Source: Terriglobus roseus (lineage in GTDB: Bacteria; Acidobacteriota; Terriglobia; Terriglobales; Acidobacteriaceae). Taken from it: DNA of 64,000 nt. Numbering within the stretch: the first letter of the stretch is position 1; every line of letters begins with the position of its first letter. Below are positions 24,151 through 33,450 of this stretch, piece after piece. Position numbers and translations under genes: made by a program. Under the pieces are notes generated by a model, which was given only the letters and a program-made list of their open reading frames with translations, did no database searches and had not been told where the DNA came from. The DNA is taken from contig NZ_FNSD01000001.1 in the NCBI RefSeq assembly GCF_900105625.1, positions 4,588,001 to 4,652,000 on the forward strand, read 5' to 3'.

Positions 24151-27100
24151 GCGCGATGAGGGCTTTGTAGAACTGCATGCCAACAGCGCTTTCAGCTTTC
24201 TGGAGGGAGCTTCGCATCCCGAACACTTGATTGACACTGCAGAAGAGCACGGCATGCCAGCAATGGCTTTGCTGGATCGAAATGGACTCTATGGCGCAGC
24301 TCGATTTCACCTGCGCGCCAAGGAAAAGGGTATCCAGGCTCACATCGGTGCAGAGATTGCCGCAGACGGCTTCGGGCCAGGGTGTGCTTCTTCGCTGCGC
24401 ATGGTGCATCAGCAAAAGGAATATCTTCCGCGACTGCCTTTGCTGTGTGCTTCGCAGGAAGGCTATGCCAATCTTTGCCAATTGATTACGCGCTACAAGA
24501 TGCGGCAGCCAGGCAAGGCTGAAGGCTTTGCCCGTAAAGACGATCTGCAGGAGTATTCCCGCGGCCTTGTTTGCCTTACGGGAGGCGATGAAGGTCTGTT
24601 GGCCGCTGCATTGCAGCGTGGCGGCAAGAAGGAAGGCCGCGTGATTCTCCAAGAGCTACAGAGGATCTACGGTTCCGAGAACGTCTATGTCGAGTTGCAA
24701 CGTCACGGTCTGCGTGAGGAAGAATGGCGCAACCAGGCAGCGGTGGAGCTCGCGGCTTCACTGAAGTTGCCGCTGATTGCGACCAATGGCGTTCGATACG
24801 CCACGCAGTACGAGCGTGAGATTCTTGACGTCTTTACCTCGATTCGCAATGGAACCGATCTGCAGCATGCCGGCCGTCTGTTGCAGATCAATTCTCAGCG
24901 CCATCTTCGTTGTGCAGCGGCGATGCGCAATCTGTTTGCAGATATACCGGAAGCAATCCAGAACACAGTGCTTCTCTCGCAGCGCTTGGAGTTTACGCTG
25001 GAAGATCCTGGTTATGTTTTTCCCGGCTACTCCGTACCTGACGAAGAGAGTATGGAAAGTTTTCTTAGAAAACGAGTGGAAGAAGGGATTTGTGCTCGTT
25101 ACCGTCCGAAGCGCAGTGCAACGCTTCTCCGCAAAGCCCGGCTTCAGGCAGCGAAAGAACTTGCCTTAATTGAGAAGCTTGGCTTTTGCGGTTATTTTCT
25201 GATCGTCTGGAACATCGTCCGGCACTGCAAAGAGAACGACATTCTGATTCAAGGCCGTGGCAGCGCAGCGAACTCTGTCGTTTGCTATGCGCTTGGCATT
25301 ACTGCGGTTGACCCCGTTGGAATGGAACTCTTGTTCGAGCGGTTCCTGAATGAAAACCGCAGCGAATATCCGGACATCGATCTTGATCTGCCCTCCGGCG
25401 ATAAGCGAGAGCAGGTAATCCAGTATGTCTATCGGCAGTATGGCGAACTCGGAGCAGCCATGACAGCCAACGTAATTTCCTATCGCGGCAAATCTGCATC
25501 ACGAGAGGTCGGCAAAGCGCTCGGATTCGATGAAGAGACGACGGGGCGCCTCTCATCGTTGGTCGGCCAATGGGAGTGGCGGCGCAAGGATGAGACGCTG
25601 GCAGACAATTTTCGACATGCAGGGTTTGATCTTAGTCATCGCCGTATTGCAAAGTACGTTGAACTATGCCAGCGGCTGCAGGATCTGCCGCGGCATCTTG
25701 GGCAGCACTCCGGTGGCATGGTTATCTGCAAGGGGTCGCTGAACAAGGTAGTGCCGCTGGAGCGTGCCTCCATGCCAGGCCGTACGGTGGTGCAATGGGA
25801 CAAGGATGATTGCAGCCAGATGGGCATGGTGAAGGTGGACCTGCTGGGGCTTGGCATGATGGCGGTGATGAAGGACTGCCTGGACCTGATCCCCGCACAC
25901 TACGGCGATGCGATCGACCTGGCTCAATTGCCTCAGGACGATGAGGTCTACAAAGTGTTGCAGAGGGCCGACACTGTGGGCATGTTTCAGGTGGAAAGCC
26001 GTGCGCAGATGGCCTCGCTGCCGCGCAACAAGCCAAGCGTTTTCTACGACATCGTCGTGCAGGTCGCCATCATTCGGCCAGGCCCCATCGTCGGCAAGAT
26101 GATGCATCCGTACATGCGAAGACGGCAGGGACTTGAGAAACCCGATCCAGTGGTGCCGGAGTTATATGACACTCTGAAACGAACCTTGGGTGTCCCGCTG
26201 TTTCAGGAGCAGTTATTACGCATGGCCATGGTGGTGGGAGACTTCAGCGGCACAGAGGCTGAGGAGTTGCGTAAGGCAGTCGGCATGCGCCGGTCGCGCG
26301 ATCGGATGAATGTGCTGATGGTGAAGCTTCGCGATGGCATGACGCGCAAGGGATACAGCGAAGAGACACAGAACGACATTGTGCAGAGCATCGAATCGTT
26401 TGCACTGTATGGCTTTCCTGAGTCGCATGCGGCCAGCTTTGCGTTGATCGCGTATGCCTCGGCTTACTTCAAGGTGAAGTATCTTGCAGCGTTTCTCTGC
26501 GCCATGTTGAACAACCAGCCCATGGGCTTTTATACGCCGGCAGTGCTGGTGAAGGATGCGCAGAGGCATGGGTTACGCGTGCGGCCGATGGATGTGCAGG
26601 TATCGCAACGCAAATGCACTGTCGAGCATGACGAACATGGAGTTCTTTCTGTTCGGATGGGTTTGATGTACGTGCGCGGGTTGCATGCGCGGATGGCGGA
26701 TGCTCTTGTTGCGGAACGTGAGCGTGGTGGTCTGTTCTGTGGCTCGGAGGATCTTGCGCGCCGCGTGTCCTCGTTGAATCGGAGGGACATGGCACAGCTT
26801 GCACGTGTTGGCGCGCTGAATTGGATGGATGGCGTACAGCACCGGCGTGATGCCATCTGGCAGGCAGAGCAGTGCAGCCGGCCGGCCGGGCCTCTGTTGC
26901 AGGACGCTGGTACCGACGAGATCGAAGCATCCCCATTGAAGCAAATGACGGATGAAGAGCGTCTGGTCGCAGACTACAGCGGTACGGGCCTTACGACGGG
27001 TCGTCATCCCATGGCGTTTCGCCGTGCTGAGATGCGGCGTGCCGGCATTCTCTCGGCCATGGATCTACGGAATGCACAGGATGGTGTGTGGGTCCATGCG

Positions 27101-27361
27101 GCGGGCGCCATCATCGCGCGGCAGCGGCCCGGTACGGCATTGGGCTTCATCTTTCTGTCCATGGAAGATGAGACTGGTATTGCAAACGTCATCATTCATC
27201 CGGAACTCTATGAGCGGGACCGTCTGCTGATTAGCCGCGGCAAATTTCTGCATGTGGAGGGGAAGCTGCAGAATCAGGATGGTGTGGTCCATGTGAAGGC
27301 CGAACGCGTGAAGCTGCTGGATTTAAGCTCGGCAGACATCCGCTCGCACGACTTTCATTGA
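24134..27361 (+). CDS. dnaE2: Error-prone DNA polymerase III alpha subunit DnaE2
   Basis: This 1075-residue C-family polymerase is close to the usual DnaE2 length. It has an N-terminal PHP domain (FVELHANSAFSFLEGASHPE and MALLDRNGLYGAARFH), then the polymerase core with QGRGSAANSVVCYALGIT. The catalytic Asp pair lies in YPDIDLDLPSGDKREQ near residues 413-420, and MVKVDLLGLGMM is also present. ESHAASFALIAYASAYFKVK and an OB-fold near the C terminus (GAIIARQRPGTALGFIFLSM) are typical. Together with ImuA and ImuB it forms the split mutasome for translesion synthesis. Two starts nine bases apart (24134, 24143) both overlap the imuB stop, indicating translational coupling. Confidence 0.95.
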   Translation: MHSMTKRDEGFVELHANSAFSFLEGASHPEHLIDTAEEHGMPAMALLDRNGLYGAARFHLRAKEKGIQAHIGAEIAADGFGPGCASSLRMVHQQKEYLPRLPLLCASQEGYANLCQLITRYKMRQPGKAEGFARKDDLQEYSRGLVCLTGGDEGLLAAALQRGGKKEGRVILQELQRIYGSENVYVELQRHGLREEEWRNQAAVELAASLKLPLIATNGVRYATQYEREILDVFTSIRNGTDLQHAGRLLQINSQRHLRCAAAMRNLFADIPEAIQNTVLLSQRLEFTLEDPGYVFPGYSVPDEESMESFLRKRVEEGICARYRPKRSATLLRKARLQAAKELALIEKLGFCGYFLIVWNIVRHCKENDILIQGRGSAANSVVCYALGITAVDPVGMELLFERFLNENRSEYPDIDLDLPSGDKREQVIQYVYRQYGELGAAMTANVISYRGKSASREVGKALGFDEETTGRLSSLVGQWEWRRKDETLADNFRHAGFDLSHRRIAKYVELCQRLQDLPRHLGQHSGGMVICKGSLNKVVPLERASMPGRTVVQWDKDDCSQMGMVKVDLLGLGMMAVMKDCLDLIPAHYGDAIDLAQLPQDDEVYKVLQRADTVGMFQVESRAQMASLPRNKPSVFYDIVVQVAIIRPGPIVGKMMHPYMRRRQGLEKPDPVVPELYDTLKRTLGVPLFQEQLLRMAMVVGDFSGTEAEELRKAVGMRRSRDRMNVLMVKLRDGMTRKGYSEETQNDIVQSIESFALYGFPESHAASFALIAYASAYFKVKYLAAFLCAMLNNQPMGFYTPAVLVKDAQRHGLRVRPMDVQVSQRKCTVEHDEHGVLSVRMGLMYVRGLHARMADALVAERERGGLFCGSEDLARRVSSLNRRDMAQLARVGALNWMDGVQHRRDAIWQAEQCSRPAGPLLQDAGTDEIEASPLKQMTDEERLVADYSGTGLTTGRHPMAFRRAEMRRAGILSAMDLRNAQDGVWVHAAGAIIARQRPGTALGFIFLSMEDETGIANVIIHPELYERDRLLISRGKFLHVEGKLQNQDGVVHVKAERVKLLDLSSADIRSHDFH

Positions 27362-27480
27362 GGCATGCTGGATGTGTGCGCCGCAGTGCGCCATGTCAAT
27401 AGTTAGTTTGCTTGATCAACGAAAGACCGCTACAGTAGCCACAACACCAGCACAATCGAATATCTTCCCTGAGGACATTG

Positions 27481-30015
27481 ATGACCCGGTCTCGCTCCCT
27501 GTCTTGCTGCTTTGCGGCTGCCTTGCTCTTGTCTTCATGCTGCGTTGTGACAGCGCAAACACAGCGCCGGCCCGGTGGGGCCGCAAATGGTGATACACCG
27601 GCAGCCTCTATGCAGACCATCGCACAGCGCACGGCATCGCTCCAGAAGATGGACGGTTTCTTCCCGGTCTACATGGACACAAAGACCGCGCACCTGTACT
27701 TGGAGATCAACGGCTGGAACAAGCAGTTCCTGTACCTGCGGCATACGGAAACCGGCAACGGAGCGGGTGTGAATCGTGGTGCGGTGGCGCAGCCGCTGCT
27801 GGTGCATTTCTCACGCATTGGGCCGAAGGTCCTGCTGACTGCAGAAAACACCGCATGGCGTACCACGACAGGGGAGCCGGCACAGGAAGCCGCAGCGCGC
27901 GAGAGTTTCGCGCAATCTATCGTGGGCGGTTTCACCGTCTCGGCTGAGGATGCGGACGATCATGTGCTGATCGATGCAACCGACTTTCTGCTACGTGACG
28001 TGGTCAACTTTGCTGGTCGACTCGGCGCAGGCTATCGTCTTGATCCGACGCGCAGCACCATTGTGCCGGAGCGTACGAAGAACTTCCCGAAGAACACAGA
28101 GATTGAGACAATGCTGACCTTCGCCCGAGAGGGCGGTGGTGCGGCGGGTGGTCCTGGTGGCTTCGGCGGTGCGGCGGGAGGCCCTGTTGCGCCGGACATC
28201 TCGTCGATTACGCTGGGTGCGAAACAGTCGTTGATTGAACTGCCGGATAACAACTACAAGCCGCGCCTGTGGGATCAGCGCGCAGGCAATCTGCAAAACA
28301 CGAGTTACTCAGACTGGTCGAAACCGTTGGGAGACATGCGTGAGACACGCTTCGTCAATCGCTTCCGCCTGATCAAGAAGAATCCGAACGCCGCTGTGTC
28401 GGATCCGGTTGAACCGATCCGTTACTACATCGATCGGGGCGCGCCCGAGCCTGTGCGGACGGCATTGCTGGAGGGCACACGCTGGTGGTCTGACGCATTC
28501 CTCGCTGCTGGTTTCTCAAATGCCTTCAAGGTCGAAATTCTGCCCGAGGGCGCGGATCCGTACGACATTCGTTACAACATGATTCTGTGGGTTGAGGGTG
28601 AGAACCGTGCCTTCTCCAATGGCCTGGATGTCGTTGATCCGCGCACAGGCGAGGTCATCAAGGGCGAGGTGACTCTGACTGCCGGCCGCGAGCGGCAGGA
28701 CTACCTGATCACCGAAGCTCTGCTGTCGCCTTACAAAAACAGCGACAAGCCTGACCCTGCGCAGTTAGCACTGGTGATGCAGCGAATCCGCCACCTGGCA
28801 GCACATGAGACGGGGCATACGCTGGGGCTGGGACACAATCACGCCGCAAGTGCGTTTGGTCTTGGATCCTCAGTGGACGACTATCCTTTCCCGAATATCC
28901 AGATCGACAAGAACGGCAAGCTGGATCTGTCGCACGCCTATGAGCCGGGCCTTGGCGAATGGGACAAGCTAGCAATCAAGCACACCTACATGGAGCTGCC
29001 ACCCGACACCTCTCCTGCACAGGAAAAGGCAGCGCTGGATAAGTTGATCGAAGACGGCATCAAGAAGGGTATGTACTTCATTACCGACTCGGGCGCATCG
29101 ACCGTGCATCCACACTCGTCGCAGTGGGACAATGGCCCTGACTCTGCAGTGGAACTCGAGCACATACTAAAGGTGCGAGAAGTGGCGATGAAGAACTTCT
29201 CAGAGGCGGCCATCAAGCCCGGCACGCCGATGGTGCTATTGCAGGACACTCTTGTGCCGGTGTACCTATTGCATCGCTATCAGGTGGAAGCCGCGGTTCA
29301 GTCCATAGCCGGCGAAGACTATCGCTACGCCGTTCGGGGTGATGGTCAGCAAATTGCGCCGATGGTACCTGCAGCGCAGCAGAAAGCTGCTCTGACGGCT
29401 GTTCTCAAGACACTCGATCCGCGGATGCTGACGCTGCCGGAGTCGCTGATCCTGAAGTTCCCGCCGCGGCCACCTTCGCTGTCGCGGACGCGTGAGTCTT
29501 TCCAGGGAGAGGCTGGCGATGCTTTTGATCCCATGGCTCCCGTCCATGCTGCTGTGAGCATTACGCTCTCCGCGCTGTTCGAGCCCACGCGGGCCAATCG
29601 GTTGATTGAATTTCACGCACGCGACGCAAGCATGCCGACGCTATCCGATGTGATCGATGCCACGTTACAGGCCACGTGGATGGCGCCAGCACAGCAAGGC
29701 CTGGCGCAGGAGTCAAAGCTGACGATTGATCGCGTAGTGCTTGATGAATTGCAGACGCTGGTTACCAGTCCGCAGGCGTCGGCAATGACTAAAGGTGTGG
29801 TGCGTGCGGAACTCGCGAAGTTGCGCAGCTATGCGATGGAGCGATCGAAGGACATGGCACTGGATGCAGACAGCCGAGCCTTCTACGGCAGTGCCTTCGA
29901 CGCCGCGGGCAGTGGCGGGGCGCCCAGCCGCGGCGGAGCCGTCGCACCGGCTGCTGCAGCACCAGCACGCCGCGGTGGCGATACGGATGCTATTCCCGCC
30001 GGCGCACCGATCTAA
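27481..30015 (+). CDS. Secreted zinc-dependent metalloprotease (DUF5117/DUF5118 type)
   Basis: This protein of about 844 residues has a signal peptide ending CCVVTAQ (about residue 24); the two cysteines at the end of the hydrophobic run could also form a lipobox. The N-terminal part has KMDGFFPVYMDTKTAHLYLE, characteristic of the DUF5118/DUF5117 layout seen in a group of large bacterial zinc proteases. The extended zinc motif HETGHTLGLGHNH (HExxHxxGxxH, metzincin-like) lies near residues 441-453. A Gly/Ala-rich low-complexity run occurs near residues 213-235, and the C-terminal 35 residues are Gly/Pro/Ala-rich. The ATG at 27481 follows TGAGGA with good spacing. Substrate is unknown; export to the periplasm or outside is likely. 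Confidence 0.85.
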   Translation: MTRSRSLSCCFAAALLLSSCCVVTAQTQRRPGGAANGDTPAASMQTIAQRTASLQKMDGFFPVYMDTKTAHLYLEINGWNKQFLYLRHTETGNGAGVNRGAVAQPLLVHFSRIGPKVLLTAENTAWRTTTGEPAQEAAARESFAQSIVGGFTVSAEDADDHVLIDATDFLLRDVVNFAGRLGAGYRLDPTRSTIVPERTKNFPKNTEIETMLTFAREGGGAAGGPGGFGGAAGGPVAPDISSITLGAKQSLIELPDNNYKPRLWDQRAGNLQNTSYSDWSKPLGDMRETRFVNRFRLIKKNPNAAVSDPVEPIRYYIDRGAPEPVRTALLEGTRWWSDAFLAAGFSNAFKVEILPEGADPYDIRYNMILWVEGENRAFSNGLDVVDPRTGEVIKGEVTLTAGRERQDYLITEALLSPYKNSDKPDPAQLALVMQRIRHLAAHETGHTLGLGHNHAASAFGLGSSVDDYPFPNIQIDKNGKLDLSHAYEPGLGEWDKLAIKHTYMELPPDTSPAQEKAALDKLIEDGIKKGMYFITDSGASTVHPHSSQWDNGPDSAVELEHILKVREVAMKNFSEAAIKPGTPMVLLQDTLVPVYLLHRYQVEAAVQSIAGEDYRYAVRGDGQQIAPMVPAAQQKAALTAVLKTLDPRMLTLPESLILKFPPRPPSLSRTRESFQGEAGDAFDPMAPVHAAVSITLSALFEPTRANRLIEFHARDASMPTLSDVIDATLQATWMAPAQQGLAQESKLTIDRVVLDELQTLVTSPQASAMTKGVVRAELAKLRSYAMERSKDMALDADSRAFYGSAFDAAGSGGAPSRGGAVAPAAAAPARRGGDTDAIPAGAPI

Positions 30016-30037
30016 ATTGCCCGCACGACAAACTATG

Positions 30038-30069
30038 GGGCGGGCGCTCGGTGTCCGCCCTGTTTGCTT
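30038..30069 (+). terminator. Possible intrinsic terminator after the metalloprotease gene
   Basis: A 6-bp GC stem (GGGCGG/CCGCCC) with an 11-base loop is followed by TGTTTGCTTT. The loop is large and the T run is interrupted, so it is weaker than the other terminators here. Confidence 0.4.
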
Positions 30070-30154
30070 TCAGCGCGTGCACATTGACCGACTGACTTTC
30101 CAGTCATCGAACGCAGCTTTGCGACACGGAATTCTTTTGCATCGAAAGACGCAT

Positions 30155-30177
30155 CCTAACCTTCACCCGAGGTTAGG
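30155..30177 (+). promoter_or_regulatory. Inverted repeat overlapping the ribosome binding site of the RND pump gene
   Basis: CCTAACCT (30155-30162) and AGGTTAGG (30170-30177) form a perfect 8-bp stem around a 7-base loop. Its right arm contains most of the AGGA that serves as ribosome binding site for the ATG at 30184. It could be a repressor operator (TetR-type operators are palindromes of this size) or a stem that masks the ribosome binding site. Confidence 0.6.
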
Positions 30178-30183
30178 ACTGGG

Positions 30184-33100
30184 ATGTGGATTGTTCGGCT
30201 GGCATTACGCCGCCCGTATACGTTTGTCGTGGTGTCTCTGCTCATGCTGTTGCTGGGCATCGGTACCGCCGTGGAAGCACCGAAGGATATCTACCCGTAC
30301 ATCAACATCCCTGTTGTCACCATCGTGTGGAGCTACGGCGGCCTGCCGCCGTCCGAGATGGAAGGCCGTATCGTAACCGTCTGCGAGCGGGCACTGACAA
30401 CGACCGTCAATGACATCGAGCACACCAGTTCCGAAAGCTACCAGGGCGTCTCAGTCATTCGCGTCTACTTCCAACCGAATGTGAAGGTTGAGCTGGCGAT
30501 GTCGCAGATCACGGCTGTGGTCCAGACCATTCTGCGTACTCTCCCGCCCGGAACCTTTCCGCCGAACATCCTCAAGTACGACGCCAGCTCCGTGCCCATT
30601 GTGCAGCTTGCACTTGCGGGACAGGGAATCAAAGAAGAAGACCTTTACGACCTTGGGCAAGCCTTCATACGACCGCGGCTTGCAAACGTGAAGGGTGCAT
30701 CCATTCCGCTACCCTATGGAGGCAAGGTGCGGCAGGTGCAGGTGGATGCCGACCCGAACCTGATGTACTCGCACCATCTTTCAGCTACCGATATCTCCAC
30801 AGCGTTTAATCAGCAGAACTTGATCTTGCCTGCTGGTGTGGCGCGCATGGGAGATCGTGAATTTATTGTCAAGCTGAACTCATCGCCAACGCAGGTTTCC
30901 GCTCTGAACGACTTGCCGATCCGAGCGGCCAATGGTGCGATTGTCTCCGTCAAGGACGTCGCGCAGGTGCGGTTGGGTTACGCGCCGCAAGTCAATGTGG
31001 TTCGTCAGGACGGCAAGCGTGCAGCGCTCCTGACCGTTCTTAAAAATGGTGAGACCTCGACGCTCGATATTGTGAAAGGCGTGAAGGATCTCCTACCGCA
31101 GGTAAAGGCTGGTCTTCCTTCTGCGCTTACGATCACACCCCTCTTTGATCAATCGGTCTTCGTCTCCGAATCTATCAGTGAGGTAGTGCGTGAAGCCGTC
31201 ATCGCTGCGGCACTAACTGCATTGATGATCCTGCTGTTCCTGGGGTCATGGCGTTCGACGCTCATCGTCTGCGTGTCGATCCCTCTATCGATCGCGACAT
31301 CACTCGTGATCCTGGGGGCACTAGGCGAAACCATCAATGTGATGACGCTCGGTGGACTGGCTCTGGCCGTCGGCATCCTGGTTGACGATGCGACCGTTGA
31401 GATCGAGAACACTCATCGCAATATGAGTGAAAAGAAACCGCTGGTCCGCGCGATCCTTGATAGCGCCCAGCAGGTTGCTGCGCCGGCTTTTGTCTCAACG
31501 CTGTCGATCTGCCTGGTGTTTACACCAGTCGCGCTGCTCAGTGGTCCTGCAAAATATCTCTTCACCCCACTGGCGCTCGCGGTGGTCTTCGCGATGATGG
31601 CGTCCTACTTCCTGTCTCGAACGCTGATCCCGACGATGATGCACTTCCTGCTCGACGCGGAGATTGGTCTGTACCAGGATCCCGAAGCTGCCGAGAAGGA
31701 GAAGAAAGAGAACTTCATTTGGCGCTGGCACTCACGGTTCGACGAATGGTTTGAGCGTCGTCGTGAGAGTTACAAGAAACTGTTGGAGCATACGCTGGAG
31801 GCCCGGGGCCTTACCATCGCCATCTTCGGCCTATTCGTTCTGCTGTCCCTGCCGCTCGTCTTCCTCATCGGCGAAGACTTCTTTCCCTATGTCGATTCTG
31901 GCCAGATGCGTCTGCACGTTTATCCGCCTTCCGGTATGCGCCCCGAAGACTCCGAACAGTACTTTGCAGCCATCGAACGAGAGATCCGCAAGGTCATTCC
32001 GGTTGAGCAGACTAAGCTGATCCTCGACAACATCGGCCTACCGAATGGTGGTATCAATCTTGCGTTCGGGGATAGCACTGTCATCTCTGATACGGATGGA
32101 GATATTTACATCTCGCTGCAGCCGGGCAAGCGCGACACGCAGATGTATATGCGGCAGCTTCGGGTTGATCTGCACAACAAGTTTCCGGACGGTGTCTTTT
32201 TCTTCACGCCGGCGAACATTACGAATCAGATCCTTGACTTCGGCCTGCCTGCGCCGATTGATCTGCAGATCTCCGGTCGCAGCCCGCAGAACTACGCAAC
32301 GGCGCAGCAGATGTTGAAAGAGGTACAGGCAATTCCGGGTGTCGCCGATGCGCACATTCATCAGCTGATTTCTCAACCCACAGTCAACGTGAATGTCGAC
32401 CGGCTGAAAGCGCGCCAGATTGGACTGACGCAGCAGGACGTTGCGCAGAGTATGCTCATCTCGCTCACAGGCACTGGTCAGACGGCGCCGAACGAGTGGC
32501 TGAATACCCAAACAGGCGTGAACTACCAGGTGGTTGTTCAAACGCCGCAATACCGCATCGACAGCCTGCAGGCGCTCTCGCGCACGCCGGTCACATCGCC
32601 CGCAGGCAATGCAAGTCAGTTGCTGGGCAATGTTGCTAACTTCGAGCGTGACGTGACACCCGCCATCATCGACCACTACAACATCCAACCGGTCTACGAC
32701 ATTTACGCGGATGTAGACCAGCGTGATCTCGGCGGAGTTGCCAGCGATATTCGTAAGATCATGGCGAAGCACAAGCCGGACCTGGCAGTCGGCTCGCAAC
32801 TGGCGCTCCGCGGCGAAGTGCAGACGATGAGCGACTCGTTTACACGGCTCGGCATCGGCATCATCTTCGCCATCATCATGGTCTACCTGCTGATGGCGAT
32901 CAACTTCCAGTCATGGCTCGATCCATTGATCATTCTCATGTCGTTGCCGGTGGCCTTCTCCGGCATCTTGTGGATGCTGTACCTCACGCACACCACATTA
33001 AACGTGCCATCGCTGATGGGCGCCATCATGACCATTGGCGTCGCTACGGCTAACAGCATCCTGATGGTGGTCTTCGCGAATGATGAGCGAGCAGCAGGAA

Positions 33101-33435
33101 AGAGCAGCGTGGAAGCCGCCCTCAGCGCGGGCTTCACTCGGCTTCGCCCCGTCTGCATGACGGCATTGGCAATGATCATCGGCATGTTGCCCATGGCGCT
33201 CGCGTTGGGTGAAGGAGGCGAGCAGAATGCGCCCCTGGGTCGTGCCGTGATCGGCGGTCTGCTCCTGGCGACGCTAGGCACTCTTTTTGTGGTTCCCATC
33301 ATGTACTCGTGGCTGCGTACGGCTGCTCCTCGCGATATGGATAAAGAAATCGATGAGGCGTATCACGAGGGTGAAGACAAGAATCAGCAGGGCAACAAGC
33401 AAGGCAACAGCGGCGGACAGCAGCAGCCGGCATAA
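30184..33435 (+). CDS. RND family efflux pump, inner-membrane transporter
   Basis: This 1083-residue AcrB/MexF-superfamily transporter has 12 expected membrane helices and two large periplasmic loops. The N terminus WIVRLALRRPYTFVVVSLLM is helix 1. GILVDDATVEIENTHRNM in helix 4 holds the Asp-Asp pair of the proton relay. In helix 10, TIGVATANSILMVVFA, the Lys that completes the relay in AcrB is replaced by Ala, so proton coupling may differ. The C-terminal 30 residues are Gln/Asn/Gly-rich and hydrophilic. It lies first in a pump-adaptor-channel operon (15 bp to the adaptor gene). Substrate class (drug, lipid or metal) is not clear; the helix-4 motif is unlike the metal-exporting HME group. 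Confidence 0.9.
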   Translation: MWIVRLALRRPYTFVVVSLLMLLLGIGTAVEAPKDIYPYINIPVVTIVWSYGGLPPSEMEGRIVTVCERALTTTVNDIEHTSSESYQGVSVIRVYFQPNVKVELAMSQITAVVQTILRTLPPGTFPPNILKYDASSVPIVQLALAGQGIKEEDLYDLGQAFIRPRLANVKGASIPLPYGGKVRQVQVDADPNLMYSHHLSATDISTAFNQQNLILPAGVARMGDREFIVKLNSSPTQVSALNDLPIRAANGAIVSVKDVAQVRLGYAPQVNVVRQDGKRAALLTVLKNGETSTLDIVKGVKDLLPQVKAGLPSALTITPLFDQSVFVSESISEVVREAVIAAALTALMILLFLGSWRSTLIVCVSIPLSIATSLVILGALGETINVMTLGGLALAVGILVDDATVEIENTHRNMSEKKPLVRAILDSAQQVAAPAFVSTLSICLVFTPVALLSGPAKYLFTPLALAVVFAMMASYFLSRTLIPTMMHFLLDAEIGLYQDPEAAEKEKKENFIWRWHSRFDEWFERRRESYKKLLEHTLEARGLTIAIFGLFVLLSLPLVFLIGEDFFPYVDSGQMRLHVYPPSGMRPEDSEQYFAAIEREIRKVIPVEQTKLILDNIGLPNGGINLAFGDSTVISDTDGDIYISLQPGKRDTQMYMRQLRVDLHNKFPDGVFFFTPANITNQILDFGLPAPIDLQISGRSPQNYATAQQMLKEVQAIPGVADAHIHQLISQPTVNVNVDRLKARQIGLTQQDVAQSMLISLTGTGQTAPNEWLNTQTGVNYQVVVQTPQYRIDSLQALSRTPVTSPAGNASQLLGNVANFERDVTPAIIDHYNIQPVYDIYADVDQRDLGGVASDIRKIMAKHKPDLAVGSQLALRGEVQTMSDSFTRLGIGIIFAIIMVYLLMAINFQSWLDPLIILMSLPVAFSGILWMLYLTHTTLNVPSLMGAIMTIGVATANSILMVVFANDERAAGKSSVEAALSAGFTRLRPVCMTALAMIIGMLPMALALGEGGEQNAPLGRAVIGGLLLATLGTLFVVPIMYSWLRTAAPRDMDKEIDEAYHEGEDKNQQGNKQGNSGGQQQPA

Positions 33436-33450
33436 CGAGGCATAGGATCC

